Source: Marinobacter denitrificans (lineage in GTDB: Bacteria; Pseudomonadota; Gammaproteobacteria; Pseudomonadales; Oleiphilaceae). Taken from it: DNA of 64,000 bases. The notes below the pieces were generated by a model. That model saw only the letters and a program-made list of their open reading frames with translations, had not been told where the DNA came from and did no database searches. Shown here in pieces: positions 19,541 to 27,218 of the stretch. The translations under genes and the position numbers were made by a program. The stretch covers positions 124,001 to 188,000 of the forward strand of contig NZ_VMHN01000006.1 of NCBI RefSeq assembly GCF_008795955.1, read 5' to 3'. How positions within the stretch are numbered: the stretch's first letter is position 1; the number at the start of each line of letters is the position of its first letter.

Positions 19541-19609
19541 TATTGACTGTTGCTGACAGTTACCACCACTGGGTATTGGTAACCGTTCACCGTGATCATG
19601 GTACGCAAT

Positions 19610-19639
19610 ACTTTACGCGATTGGTCAGGCGTATGTGAA
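19610..19639 (-). promoter_or_regulatory. Candidate trxA promoter
   Basis: On the minus strand TTCACA (19639-19634), an 18-base spacer, then TAAAGT (19615-19610). The spacing is acceptable and each box matches consensus at several positions. It would place transcription start about 115 bases before trxA. Low certainty. Confidence 0.3.
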
Positions 19640-19690
19640 GCGCTTCCTTCTGTACGGACACTTCGGATTACACTGACCGACAGTGCACCA

Positions 19691-19718
19691 TTGCGTTACA
19701 CGGCATATCGCTTATAGT
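19691..19718 (+). promoter_or_regulatory. Candidate ppx promoter
   Basis: TTGCGT (19691-19696), a 16-base spacer, then TATAGT (19713-19718), close to sigma-70 consensus. Transcription would begin near 19725, leaving a leader of about 130 bases before ppx. Predicted from sequence only. Confidence 0.4.
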
Positions 19719-19856
19719 AATCTCCAGATTTAGCGGTTTGCACCCAGCTATCACATTTGTACTGGTCATTACTCAACCGTTGCCGAGGCTTCCCGCCTTC
19801 GGTTTACCAAGTTCCCTTCCCTCTATTTAGGGCCTGGCAGAAGGAATTCAATACAC

Positions 19857-21368
19857 GTGACGGCCAACTCTTCCGCCACCCCGCCAGAACTGCTCGCAGC
19901 AATTGATATGGGCTCCAACAGTTTCCACATGGTGGTGGCCCGCCTGGTTCACGGTGAGATCCGCACGCTTGAGAAAATGGGCGAGAAGGTCCAGCTCGGG
20001 GCCGGCCTGGACAGCTACAACCGGCTTACCGAGGATGCCCAGCAGCGAGCCCTGGCCTGCCTGAGCCGCTTCGCCCAGCGGCTGCAGGGCATGCCGCCGG
20101 AAGCCGTTCAGGTTGTCGGCACCAATGCCCTGCGCGTGGCACGCAACACCCAGGAGTTCATGGTACGGGCGGAGGAAGTACTGGGATATCCGGTGGAGAT
20201 CATTGCCGGTCGGGAAGAAGCCCGCCTGATCTATCTGGGGGTCTCCCACACCTTATCGGACGACAGTGGTCGGCGGCTGGTGATTGATATCGGCGGCGGC
20301 AGCACCGAGTTCATCATCGGTGAGCGGTTTGAGCCCCAGGATATGGAGAGCCTGCACATGGGTTGTGTATCGTTCCGCAACCGTTATTTCCCGGACGGCA
20401 AGGTTACCCGCAAGCAGATGGACAAAGCCGTCACCCACGCCGAGCAGGAGCTGCTCAATATCCGCCAGCATTTCCGCAACAAGGGCTGGCAAAGCGCGGT
20501 GGGGTCGTCCGGTTCCATCAAGGCCATTGCCAGTGTGTTGGCCAGTCTCAAGATTACCGACGGCACGATTACCCTCGAGGCCATGACCGAGCTCCGAAAA
20601 CGTCTGGTGGATATGGGCAAGGTGGAGAAGCTGGGCGACCTGGGAGTACGAACCGACCGCCAGAGCATTTTCCCGGCAGGGTTCGCCATTCTGATGGGGG
20701 CTTTCCAGTCACTCCAGATAAAGGAGCTGACCTTCGCCGATGGTGCCCTGCGCGAAGGCCTGCTTTACGATATCGCTGGCCGGATTCAGCATGAGGACGT
20801 GCGGGAGCGGACCATACAGGCCCTGCAGGAGCGCTACCATGTAGACCAGGAACACGGCTATGCGGTGGAGGAAACTGCCCTTGCAGCCTGGCGGCAGGTA
20901 GCCGATACATGGGCGCTCAACACTCCCGCAGACGAGGAAGTTCTGCGTTGGGCCTGCCGGCTGCATGAAATCGGCCTGACCATTTCCCACAGCCAGTACC
21001 ACAAGCATGGCGCCTACCTGCTTCGCTATTCCGATCTGCCCGGCTTCAGCCAGCAATTCCAGCGCGACCTGGCAACCCTGGTTCGTGGCCATCGGCGCAA
21101 GTTCTCATCCGCCATATTCGAGGGACTGGACCCGGAAGATATCCCCCGTCTGCGCTATCTGTGCGTAATAGTTCGGCTGGCTGTTCTGTTGCAACATCCC
21201 CGTAACCATGAGCAGCCCCCGGAGCTGCGCCTGCACCCCTCAACCAATGCCCTGGCCGTAGAATTCCCCTCCGGCTGGCTGGATGAGCGCCCCCTCACCC
21301 TTGCGGACCTCGAGAACGAAAGGGACTACCTTGCCAAACAGGATTTTACCCTGACTGTAAGCAGCTAG
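19857..21368 (+). CDS. ppx: Exopolyphosphatase
   Basis: Removes phosphate from the ends of polyphosphate; Ppx/GppA family of the ASKHA fold. 503 residues, GTG start. Phosphate-1 loop AAIDMGSNSFHMVVAR, then VVGTNALRVARN, the catalytic-glutamate region IAGREEARLIYLGV, the phosphate-2 loop VIDIGGGSTEFIIGE, and a C-terminal HD-like helical domain (LHEIGLTISHSQYHKHGAYLLR). No ppk neighbour is seen here. Its stop codon overlaps that of the convergent yheS at a shared CTAG. Confidence 0.96.
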   Translation: MTANSSATPPELLAAIDMGSNSFHMVVARLVHGEIRTLEKMGEKVQLGAGLDSYNRLTEDAQQRALACLSRFAQRLQGMPPEAVQVVGTNALRVARNTQEFMVRAEEVLGYPVEIIAGREEARLIYLGVSHTLSDDSGRRLVIDIGGGSTEFIIGERFEPQDMESLHMGCVSFRNRYFPDGKVTRKQMDKAVTHAEQELLNIRQHFRNKGWQSAVGSSGSIKAIASVLASLKITDGTITLEAMTELRKRLVDMGKVEKLGDLGVRTDRQSIFPAGFAILMGAFQSLQIKELTFADGALREGLLYDIAGRIQHEDVRERTIQALQERYHVDQEHGYAVEETALAAWRQVADTWALNTPADEEVLRWACRLHEIGLTISHSQYHKHGAYLLRYSDLPGFSQQFQRDLATLVRGHRRKFSSAIFEGLDPEDIPRLRYLCVIVRLAVLLQHPRNHEQPPELRLHPSTNALAVEFPSGWLDERPLTLADLENERDYLAKQDFTLTVSS

Positions 21369-23320
21369 AACGAGAGCTCTGCTTCCAGGGTCTCCACCGT
21401 TTCACTGATGTCGAGCCACTCGGCCTCCACGTCGGCAAGACGACTCTTGGCGACAGCTTGCTGACTCAGCAGTTCTTTCAGCTTCTGTTTGCCCTGGTCA
21501 GCATAGAGATCAGGGTCCGAAAGATTCTGCTCCAGTGTCATCAGGGTGGACTGCAAGCTGTCCATCTCCTTTTCAAGCGCGGTCTGTTGCTTGCGATAGG
21601 GGCTGAGCTTCTGCCGAATAGCCGCTTCTGCCCGCTTGCGGGCCTTGCGATCTTCCGCGTTTTCGCCGTCACCGGCGGCACTTTCTGCAGTAGCTGCTGA
21701 ACCGGCAGTATTGCTGCGGCTCTCGCGCCTGGGGGCCTCTGTTTCATCCTTGCGACGGTCTGCCAGCCAACGCTCGTAATCTTCCAGATCGCCATCGTAT
21801 TCGGTTACCCGCCCATCATTCACCAGCCAGAAATCATCGACCGTGTTACGCAACAGGTGACGATCGTGGGAGACCACGACAATCGCTCCGTTAAAGTTCT
21901 GCAGCGCCATGGTCAGGGCCTGGCGCATTTCCAGATCCAGGTGGTTGGTGGGCTCGTCCAGCAACAGCAGGTTGGGTTTTTGCCAGGCAATAACCGCCAG
22001 AGCCACCCGGGCCTTTTCTCCGCCGGAAAATGAACGAATGGCACTGAGGGCGCCATCGCCGTGGAAGTCGAAGCCGCCCAGGAAGTTGCGGATGCTCTGT
22101 TCCGATGCGCGTGGAGAGAGCCGCTGCAGATGCAGGAACGGGCTGGCATCCAGATCCAGGGATTCAAGCTGGTGCTGAGCAAAATAACCAATGGCAAGAT
22201 GCTCTCCGGTGGTTCGCTCGCCCCGAAGCAGTGTACTCTCACCGCGCAGGGCATCCATCAGGGTGGATTTACCAGCGCCGTTAGGCCCTAGCAGCCCAAC
22301 TCGACTGCCGGGCAGCAGGGAGAGGTTGATCCCATCCAGGATGACCGTTTCGCCATACCCGGCTGCGCCGTTGCGAATGGACAGCAACGGATTGGACACC
22401 TTGTCAGCCACCGGGAACTCGAAACTGAATGGCGAGTCCACATGGGCAGGTGCAATTCTTTCCATCCGCTCCAGCGCCTTGACGCGGCTCTGGGCCTGAC
22501 GGGCTTTCGTGGCCTGAGCCCGGAAACGGTCAATGAAGCGCTGGATCTCGGCAATTTTGGCCTGCTGACGCTCATAACCGGCCTGCTGTTGAGCGAGGCG
22601 TTCGCTGCGCTGGGTTTCAAACGCTGAGTAATTACCCGTATACAGCTCCAGCCGGCGCTGATCAAAATGCACAAGGTGTGTCGCTACACGGTCCATAAAG
22701 TCCCGGTCGTGGGAGATGAACAGTAGCGTGCCCTCGTAACGCCGCAGCCAGTTTTCCAGCCACAGACAAGCATCCAGATCAAGGTGGTTGGTCGGTTCAT
22801 CCAATAGCAGCAGGTCTGACGGGCGCATCAGGGCCTGGGCCAGGTTAAGGCGTATCCGCCAGCCGCCGGAAAAGGCCGATACCGGCCGCTCGGCGTCGGT
22901 ATCGGAAAACCCGAGCCCACGCAGCAAAGCTTCCGCCCGGCGCGACGCAGACCAGGCCTCATGAACATCCAGCTCGCCATGAATGCGGGCAACGGTGTGG
23001 TCATCCCCGCGTTCTTCCGCCGCCGCCAGCTCTGCTTCCATTCGCCGCAGGTCGTGATCACCGTCCAGCACGAAATCCCTGGCACTGCGGGACGAAGCAG
23101 CGACTTCCTGGGCCATATGCGCTATCCGGCAGCCACCGGGTAACGACACACTGCCCTGCTCCGGCGACAACTGCCCCAGCAATAACTGGAACAAACTGGA
23201 TTTTCCGGCGCCATTGGCACCGACTATCGCCACCCTCTGGCCAGGCTGAACGGTCAGGTTGACGGCTTCTAGCAACCAGATGCCACCCCGTTGTAAACTG
23301 AGATCGGTTATCGTTAACAT
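21365..23320 (-). CDS. yheS: ABC-F family ATPase YheS
   Basis: 651 residues, soluble, with two ATP-binding cassettes and no membrane part. First cassette: VGANGAGKSSL, SGGWRIRLNLAQAL, LLLDEPTNHLD. Second: LGPNGAGKSTL, SGGEKARVALAV, LLLDEPTNHLD. The linker holds a basic P-site tRNA-interaction motif region (FRAQATKARQAQSRVKALER), and the C-terminus (about 520-650) is a charged coiled coil. ABC-F proteins act on the ribosome and relieve stalling; the YheS assignment rests on length and linker, with Uup as the alternative. Stop overlaps that of ppx. Confidence 0.9.
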   Translation of the reverse strand: MLTITDLSLQRGGIWLLEAVNLTVQPGQRVAIVGANGAGKSSLFQLLLGQLSPEQGSVSLPGGCRIAHMAQEVAASSRSARDFVLDGDHDLRRMEAELAAAEERGDDHTVARIHGELDVHEAWSASRRAEALLRGLGFSDTDAERPVSAFSGGWRIRLNLAQALMRPSDLLLLDEPTNHLDLDACLWLENWLRRYEGTLLFISHDRDFMDRVATHLVHFDQRRLELYTGNYSAFETQRSERLAQQQAGYERQQAKIAEIQRFIDRFRAQATKARQAQSRVKALERMERIAPAHVDSPFSFEFPVADKVSNPLLSIRNGAAGYGETVILDGINLSLLPGSRVGLLGPNGAGKSTLMDALRGESTLLRGERTTGEHLAIGYFAQHQLESLDLDASPFLHLQRLSPRASEQSIRNFLGGFDFHGDGALSAIRSFSGGEKARVALAVIAWQKPNLLLLDEPTNHLDLEMRQALTMALQNFNGAIVVVSHDRHLLRNTVDDFWLVNDGRVTEYDGDLEDYERWLADRRKDETEAPRRESRSNTAGSAATAESAAGDGENAEDRKARKRAEAAIRQKLSPYRKQQTALEKEMDSLQSTLMTLEQNLSDPDLYADQGKQKLKELLSQQAVAKSRLADVEAEWLDISETVETLEAELSF

Positions 23321-23368
23321 AGCGTAATGGTATCAGGGAACGTTTAATAAGGAACCGTCAGGTGCTCC

Positions 23369-23896
23369 ATGTCGTGTAGCGGGAGAAAGATACCTGAGGA
23401 TGCTGATCCGGAAAACCCGTTGTGGCAATTTGCCTGCCGATTCTGGGAGTCGCCCCGCGCGCAAGAGTCGTGCCTGGAACTCCAGAGCAGGGGTTGGAGC
23501 GTTACCCGGATTCTTTGTGCGGTCTGGCTTGCATCTTCCGGTCGTAGCTTTTCCGGCCAGGAGTGCCCTACGGTAACCGAGTGGCGAACTCAGGTGACCG
23601 TACCACTCAGGACGGCGAGAAAATACATAACGAAAACGAACCCTCACACTGTTAAGGTGAGGGAATTCATAGCCCGCAGCGAACTTGAAGCAGAGCGGGT
23701 TGAGCTGGCACTGGCTTATAAGGCCCTGGTTTCACAAACACATACAGGTTCCAGTGAGGAAACCACGGCGAGCCTGGCCCGGAATAACCTTCTGGCTGCA
23801 GCACCGGAGACGAAAATGAACAACGGGACCGGCAGACTGCTGGACACACTCGCCAGAGAACTGTCGACACTCGCAACGGGAGAAAACAGGCCATGA
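23369..23896 (+). CDS. TIGR02444-type small protein
   Basis: 175 residues. The N-terminal two-thirds (PLWQFACRFWESPRAQESCL, LQSRGWSVTRILCAVWLAS, WRTQVTVPLRTARKYI) match what I know as the TIGR02444 family of gammaproteobacterial proteins of unknown function, commonly found beside a YheS-type ABC-F gene. The C-terminal ~50 residues are less conserved and Ala/Glu/Thr-rich. No signal peptide. It is divergent from yheS across 48 bases, and its end overlaps the next gene by 4 bases (ATGA), so the two are co-translated. Function unknown. Confidence 0.8.
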   Translation: MSCSGRKIPEDADPENPLWQFACRFWESPRAQESCLELQSRGWSVTRILCAVWLASSGRSFSGQECPTVTEWRTQVTVPLRTARKYITKTNPHTVKVREFIARSELEAERVELALAYKALVSQTHTGSSEETTASLARNNLLAAAPETKMNNGTGRLLDTLARELSTLATGENRP

Positions 23897-24279
23897 TGAT
23901 GAAATGGCTGATCCGGCTGGCGTTTCCTGCACTCGGCGTACTTATGGCGTTGATGTTCTTTGGCCTGAATGACCCGGCCGAAACATCACCCAAGCCCGCT
24001 GAAACAGAAGCGCGTACGGACATTCCCTCGTTTGAAGGGCTGGTCCCCTCTCCTGTACCCACTGAGGGGCCGGATATTGTCTTCAAGTGGCAGGACAGTG
24101 ACGGAAGCTGGCACTACGCCGACAAACCACCAGCCCAGGGGCCCTGGAATGCCCTCGCCATAGAGCGGACCGACAATAAAACCCAGCGCCCCCCTGCTTC
24201 TGATCCGGAAACCGACTGGCAGTCCCCCTACCAGGCGCCGTTTTCCATGACTCCCAACACAGCCAACAACGGCAGCTAA
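23893..24279 (+). CDS. Membrane-anchored DUF4124-like protein
   Basis: 128 residues. One N-terminal membrane segment (about 5-25), a Pro/Glu-rich linker, then a short domain VFKWQDSDGSWHYADKPP typical of DUF4124 (a W-x-D-x-x-G-x-x-xY/FSD pattern seen in envelope proteins). Probably periplasmic with an inner-membrane anchor. Three in-frame ATG codons (23893, 23896, 23899) leave the exact start open. Function unknown. Confidence 0.75.
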   Translation: MMMKWLIRLAFPALGVLMALMFFGLNDPAETSPKPAETEARTDIPSFEGLVPSPVPTEGPDIVFKWQDSDGSWHYADKPPAQGPWNALAIERTDNKTQRPPASDPETDWQSPYQAPFSMTPNTANNGS

Positions 24280-24289
24280 GGCTGCCGTT
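24268..24289 (+). terminator. Hairpin at the end of the DUF4124 gene
   Basis: A perfect 9-bp stem, AACGGCAGC (24268-24276) with GCTGCCGTT (24281-24289), has the gene's stop codon in its 4-base loop. No T-run follows, so it may be an mRNA-end structure or a weak terminator. Confidence 0.45.
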
Positions 24290-24390
24290 ACTCCTCCCTT
24301 AACACATGTTCAGTGGCATCTGGCGACAGAACCCGTTACCTTTTGGGCGTTCGTAATCATTCAACAGTAACCATAATGAAGGAACAGGCA

Positions 24391-25101
24391 ATGAACAAAA
24401 CCCTGATCGCACTGGCCGTTGCCGGCGCCCTGGTCGGCTGCTCTTCCCCACAGGATGCGGCCCCGGAAGATCCCGCCCTGGAATCCACCGACGAAAAGGT
24501 CAGCTATGGCATGGGCCTGGTGATGGGTGAGCGGATGGGCAACGATCTGCCAGATCTGCAGATGGACCAGTTCCTGCAGGGTATTCAACACGGCCACGCC
24601 GGCGATGAAGAGCAGACTCGCATGAGCCGGGAAGAAATCCAGGAGGCCCTGATGGCCTACCAGACCCAACTGCAGGAGCAGGAGTCAGCCCAGACCGAAG
24701 AGCTGGCCCAGAAGAACCGGGAAGCCGGAGAAGAATTCCTGGCCGAAAACGCAGAGCGTGACGGTGTTGAAACCACGGAATCAGGCCTCCAGTACGAAAT
24801 ACTGGAAGAAGGCGATGGAGAGAAGCCGAGCGCAGAAGATCGTGTACGGGTTCACTATACCGGCGAATTGATTTCAGGGGAGGTGTTCGATAGCTCCCGC
24901 GAGCGCGGCGAGCCGGTTACTTTCGGCCTGAATCAGGTTATCCCGGGCTGGACTGAAGGCCTGCAGCTGATGTCTGAAGGCAGCAGGGCCAAGCTGTACA
25001 TTCCGGCAGATCTGGCTTACGGGCCGGGCGGAAACCAGAGAATCGGGCCCAACGAGACACTGGTGTTTGACGTGGAACTGATGGAAATCAACCCGGAATA
25101 A
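24391..25101 (+). CDS. FKBP-type peptidyl-prolyl isomerase, lipoprotein
   Basis: 236 residues. Signal peptide with lipobox LVGC (about 13-16), so the mature protein is probably a lipid-anchored envelope foldase. FkpA/Mip-like N-terminal dimerisation helices (about 35-120, including KVSYGMGLVMGERMG), then the FKBP domain with VRVHYTGELISGEVFDSS, VIPGWTEGLQLM and YGPGGNQRIGPNETLVFDVEL. I used the ATG at 24391, which has AAGGA 7 bases upstream, rather than earlier in-frame starts that would precede the signal sequence. Confidence 0.93.
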   Translation: MNKTLIALAVAGALVGCSSPQDAAPEDPALESTDEKVSYGMGLVMGERMGNDLPDLQMDQFLQGIQHGHAGDEEQTRMSREEIQEALMAYQTQLQEQESAQTEELAQKNREAGEEFLAENAERDGVETTESGLQYEILEEGDGEKPSAEDRVRVHYTGELISGEVFDSSRERGEPVTFGLNQVIPGWTEGLQLMSEGSRAKLYIPADLAYGPGGNQRIGPNETLVFDVELMEINPE

Positions 25102-25115
25102 TCACCTTACCCCGC

Positions 25116-25151
25116 GCTTCCCCCGCTTCAGACATTGAGGCCGGGGGAAGC
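25116..25151. terminator. Hairpin between FKBP gene and rsd
   Basis: A 10-bp stem, GCTTCCCCCG (25116-25125) with CGGGGGAAGC (25142-25151), lies in the gap between two convergent genes. It lacks a T-run on either side. Probably a bidirectional transcription end. Confidence 0.45.
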
Positions 25152-25165
25152 CACCGGCGGGCCAT

Positions 25166-25648
25166 TCACGCCGATGACATGACCTTCTCTGCGTGAGCGT
25201 TATGCAGGTGCTCAATCAGGTAATCTTCCATCTCGAAACGACTTTCCAGGGTTTCCCCCAGTTCGGAAAGCTGCTCGAACAATTCGCGGACTTCACCTTC
25301 CGTCAGTGACTGGCCGTTAAGTCGATCATTGAAGTTCAGTGCCGTTTCCGTCGTCTGCTCGATTTTCGGATACAGTCTTGCCGCCAGCTCCAGGCCGCCA
25401 TCATTGAACTCCCTGGCTTCCTGTACCAACTGATCGTATATCTCGAAGTGCCCTGCCGATACGTAATCTACCAGCACCTCGCAAAGCCGTACGAACTTCC
25501 CATGCAGTGCTTCTGTCTGCGAGTAATCCGTGGTTCCGGACAAGTCGCAATAGTGCACCAGCAGTTCCTGTCTTTCTTTCAGCCAACGGTCAATCAGTTC
25601 GCTGACACCACCCCAACGCTCCCTGGCATTACGGCAATTATCCAACAT
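25166..25648 (-). CDS. rsd: Anti-sigma-70 regulator Rsd/AlgQ
   Basis: 160 residues, helical. N-terminus MLDNCRNARERWGGVSELIDRW and the conserved LLVHYCDLSG segment are typical of Rsd/AlgQ, which binds region 4 of the housekeeping sigma factor and favours alternative sigma factors in stationary phase. In Pseudomonas AlgQ influences alginate and siderophore genes. Good SD (GGAGA) before the ATG. With rmf at 26879 this gives two stationary-phase brakes within 2 kb, one on transcription and one on ribosomes. Confidence 0.93.
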   Translation of the reverse strand: MLDNCRNARERWGGVSELIDRWLKERQELLVHYCDLSGTTDYSQTEALHGKFVRLCEVLVDYVSAGHFEIYDQLVQEAREFNDGGLELAARLYPKIEQTTETALNFNDRLNGQSLTEGEVRELFEQLSELGETLESRFEMEDYLIEHLHNAHAEKVMSSA

Positions 25649-25740
25649 GAGGCCTATCTCCGGTTACCGGGTTCTGGTTTGACTCTTCTTCTCGTGACGA
25701 GTCTCAAGTTACCCCATGCCGACGGTCCGTCGCAACCGTT

Positions 25741-26247
25741 TCAGCCCTGGATCCAGCCAGACTTTTTTCGCGGCAGGAACAGCATTATCAGACCAATGAT
25801 CACCACCAGGGCGAAAAAGATGGCTGTCCATCCGGGGATACTGAGCCCCAGAAAGCGCCAGGTCACTTCGGCACAATCTCCGGTACCCCTGAGAGCGGTG
25901 GTCAGTACCTCCACCCAGGGCAACACGTCCAGCATGTAATCCACCGACGGGCCGCATGCCGGCACCTGGTCAGCAGGCAGGCTCTGTAACCAGAGCTGAC
26001 GCCCTGCCACGCCAAGACCGGCTCCGGCACTTACCACCAGCAGAAAACCATAAACTCTGACTCCAAACCCCGTTGGTCCGTGCAGCGCTGCCAACAGGCT
26101 GACCATGCCTGCCGCCATAAAGCCAAATCGCTGCAGCCAGCATAGCGGGCAAGGCTCCAGCCCCATGAAGTGCTCCATGTAAAAGGCCACGCCAAGGAGG
26201 CCGGCACAAAGCAGGAATATCAGGAAAAAAACCGCTCTGGAGTTCAA
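25741..26247 (-). CDS. dsbB: Disulfide bond formation protein B
   Basis: Inner-membrane quinone reductase that re-oxidises DsbA. 168 residues, four membrane segments (about 5-25, 38-58, 66-86, 143-163). Cys pair one in EPCPLCWLQR (the CxxC), pair two as Cys in PACGPS and in GDCAEV of the second periplasmic loop. The start is a TTG at 26247 with AGAGG 7 bases upstream. dsbA is not in the window. Confidence 0.95.
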   Translation of the reverse strand: MNSRAVFFLIFLLCAGLLGVAFYMEHFMGLEPCPLCWLQRFGFMAAGMVSLLAALHGPTGFGVRVYGFLLVVSAGAGLGVAGRQLWLQSLPADQVPACGPSVDYMLDVLPWVEVLTTALRGTGDCAEVTWRFLGLSIPGWTAIFFALVVIIGLIMLFLPRKKSGWIQG

Positions 26248-26409
26248 ATGTATACCTCTGATCTACATTCATGTCAGACAGTTCGCCCCGCCACCGCGAC
26301 GGAACCACCAGATGCTGCAACCCTGCATCGACCCTGCTATTCTCCCAGCATCGGTGGTGCCTGCAGGCGCCCAGCCACTTAACCTTAAACCAATACGAAC
26401 TTCAAGCCT

Positions 26410-26856
26410 ATGACACTTAAGCCAAAGCACCTTTTGCTGGCTCTGCTGATCACCTTGCCTTTAGCCTCCGCCAGCTTTGCCGAGGAAGACGAAGAAGCCG
26501 CGCAGGAGCAGCAGGAGGAAGAGCCAGGCATAACCGACTACATCGAAATGGACCCTCCGTTCGTCACTCACGTGGGGGAACCAGGTACCAAGCTGACCTA
26601 CCTCAAGGCGGCCGTCACCATACGGGCATCCAGGGAGACCACGCGCCCTGCGGTAGAAGCCCACATGCCCAGGCTTCGCCACGAGTTGGTGATGCTGTTC
26701 GGGGAGCAGACAGATGCCGACCGGTTGTCGGGCAACGAGGGGCAACAGGCACTGCGGGAAGAGGCGACGAGTCGAATTAATGCCGTGCTGGAAGAGCAAC
26801 AGACCGGCGAAAGCATCACCGGCGTGTTATTTACCGAGTTTGTTGTGCAGAAATAG
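26410..26856 (+). CDS. FliL-like exported protein
   Basis: 148 residues. A hydrophobic N-terminus (about 6-23) ending LASASFAEE looks like a cleavable signal, not the anchor of true FliL. Next comes an acidic linker, then a FliL-like domain (YIEMDPPFVTHVG; LKAAVTIRA; a C-terminal ITGVLFTEFVVQK, as in the FliL end). Flagellar FliL controls stator function. This copy lies alone among envelope and stress genes, so it may be a periplasmic paralogue of unknown role. Confidence 0.75.
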   Translation: MTLKPKHLLLALLITLPLASASFAEEDEEAAQEQQEEEPGITDYIEMDPPFVTHVGEPGTKLTYLKAAVTIRASRETTRPAVEAHMPRLRHELVMLFGEQTDADRLSGNEGQQALREEATSRINAVLEEQQTGESITGVLFTEFVVQK

Positions 26857-26878
26857 CGATCAGGAATGCCGGCCCGGG

Positions 26879-27091
26879 TCAGGCGATGCATGAGAACAGA
26901 TCGTCCACGGGCTGCGCCTCCCTGGCGACCTGTTCGGCATCTTCCCAGCCTGCTTCCCACGCAGCGATGACCACGTCACCGCGATAGGGGCAGCGGCTTC
27001 GCTCCATTCCCATGGAAGCCGCCATGTAGCCCTGGCGGTACGCCTTGTTCAGGGATTCAACATCCCATCCCAGCTTGATGTCTCTGGCCAT
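26879..27091 (-). CDS. rmf: Ribosome modulation factor
   Basis: 70 residues, somewhat longer than E. coli RMF (55). Core pattern conserved: AYRQGYMAASMGMERSRCPY and a later AWEAGWEDA. RMF dimerises 70S ribosomes into inactive 100S particles in stationary phase. SD GGAGAA precedes the ATG. The C-terminal 15 residues after AWEAGW are longer than in enterics. Confidence 0.9.
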   Translation of the reverse strand: MARDIKLGWDVESLNKAYRQGYMAASMGMERSRCPYRGDVVIAAWEAGWEDAEQVAREAQPVDDLFSCIA

Positions 27092-27218
27092 GTCGGTTCT
27101 CCGTTTACCTGTTCAGCCACCATCAAACGGTGCCTTCGTGTTTACAGAAATTAACAGCGACAGCAGGGGCTGACAAACTTTTGTTACATTTCTGTGCGAC
27201 AGGTCCGGAACTGCCACC

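Larger units (their letters stand above)
19487..19856. other. Divergent trxA/ppx intergenic region
   Basis: 370 bases with no gene that I can support. It contains a hairpin in the trxA leader (19505-19540), a candidate trxA promoter (19610-19639, minus) and a candidate ppx promoter (19691-19718, plus). The last ~130 bases before ppx are a leader with AGAAGGAA about 12 bases before the GTG start. Confidence 0.5.
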
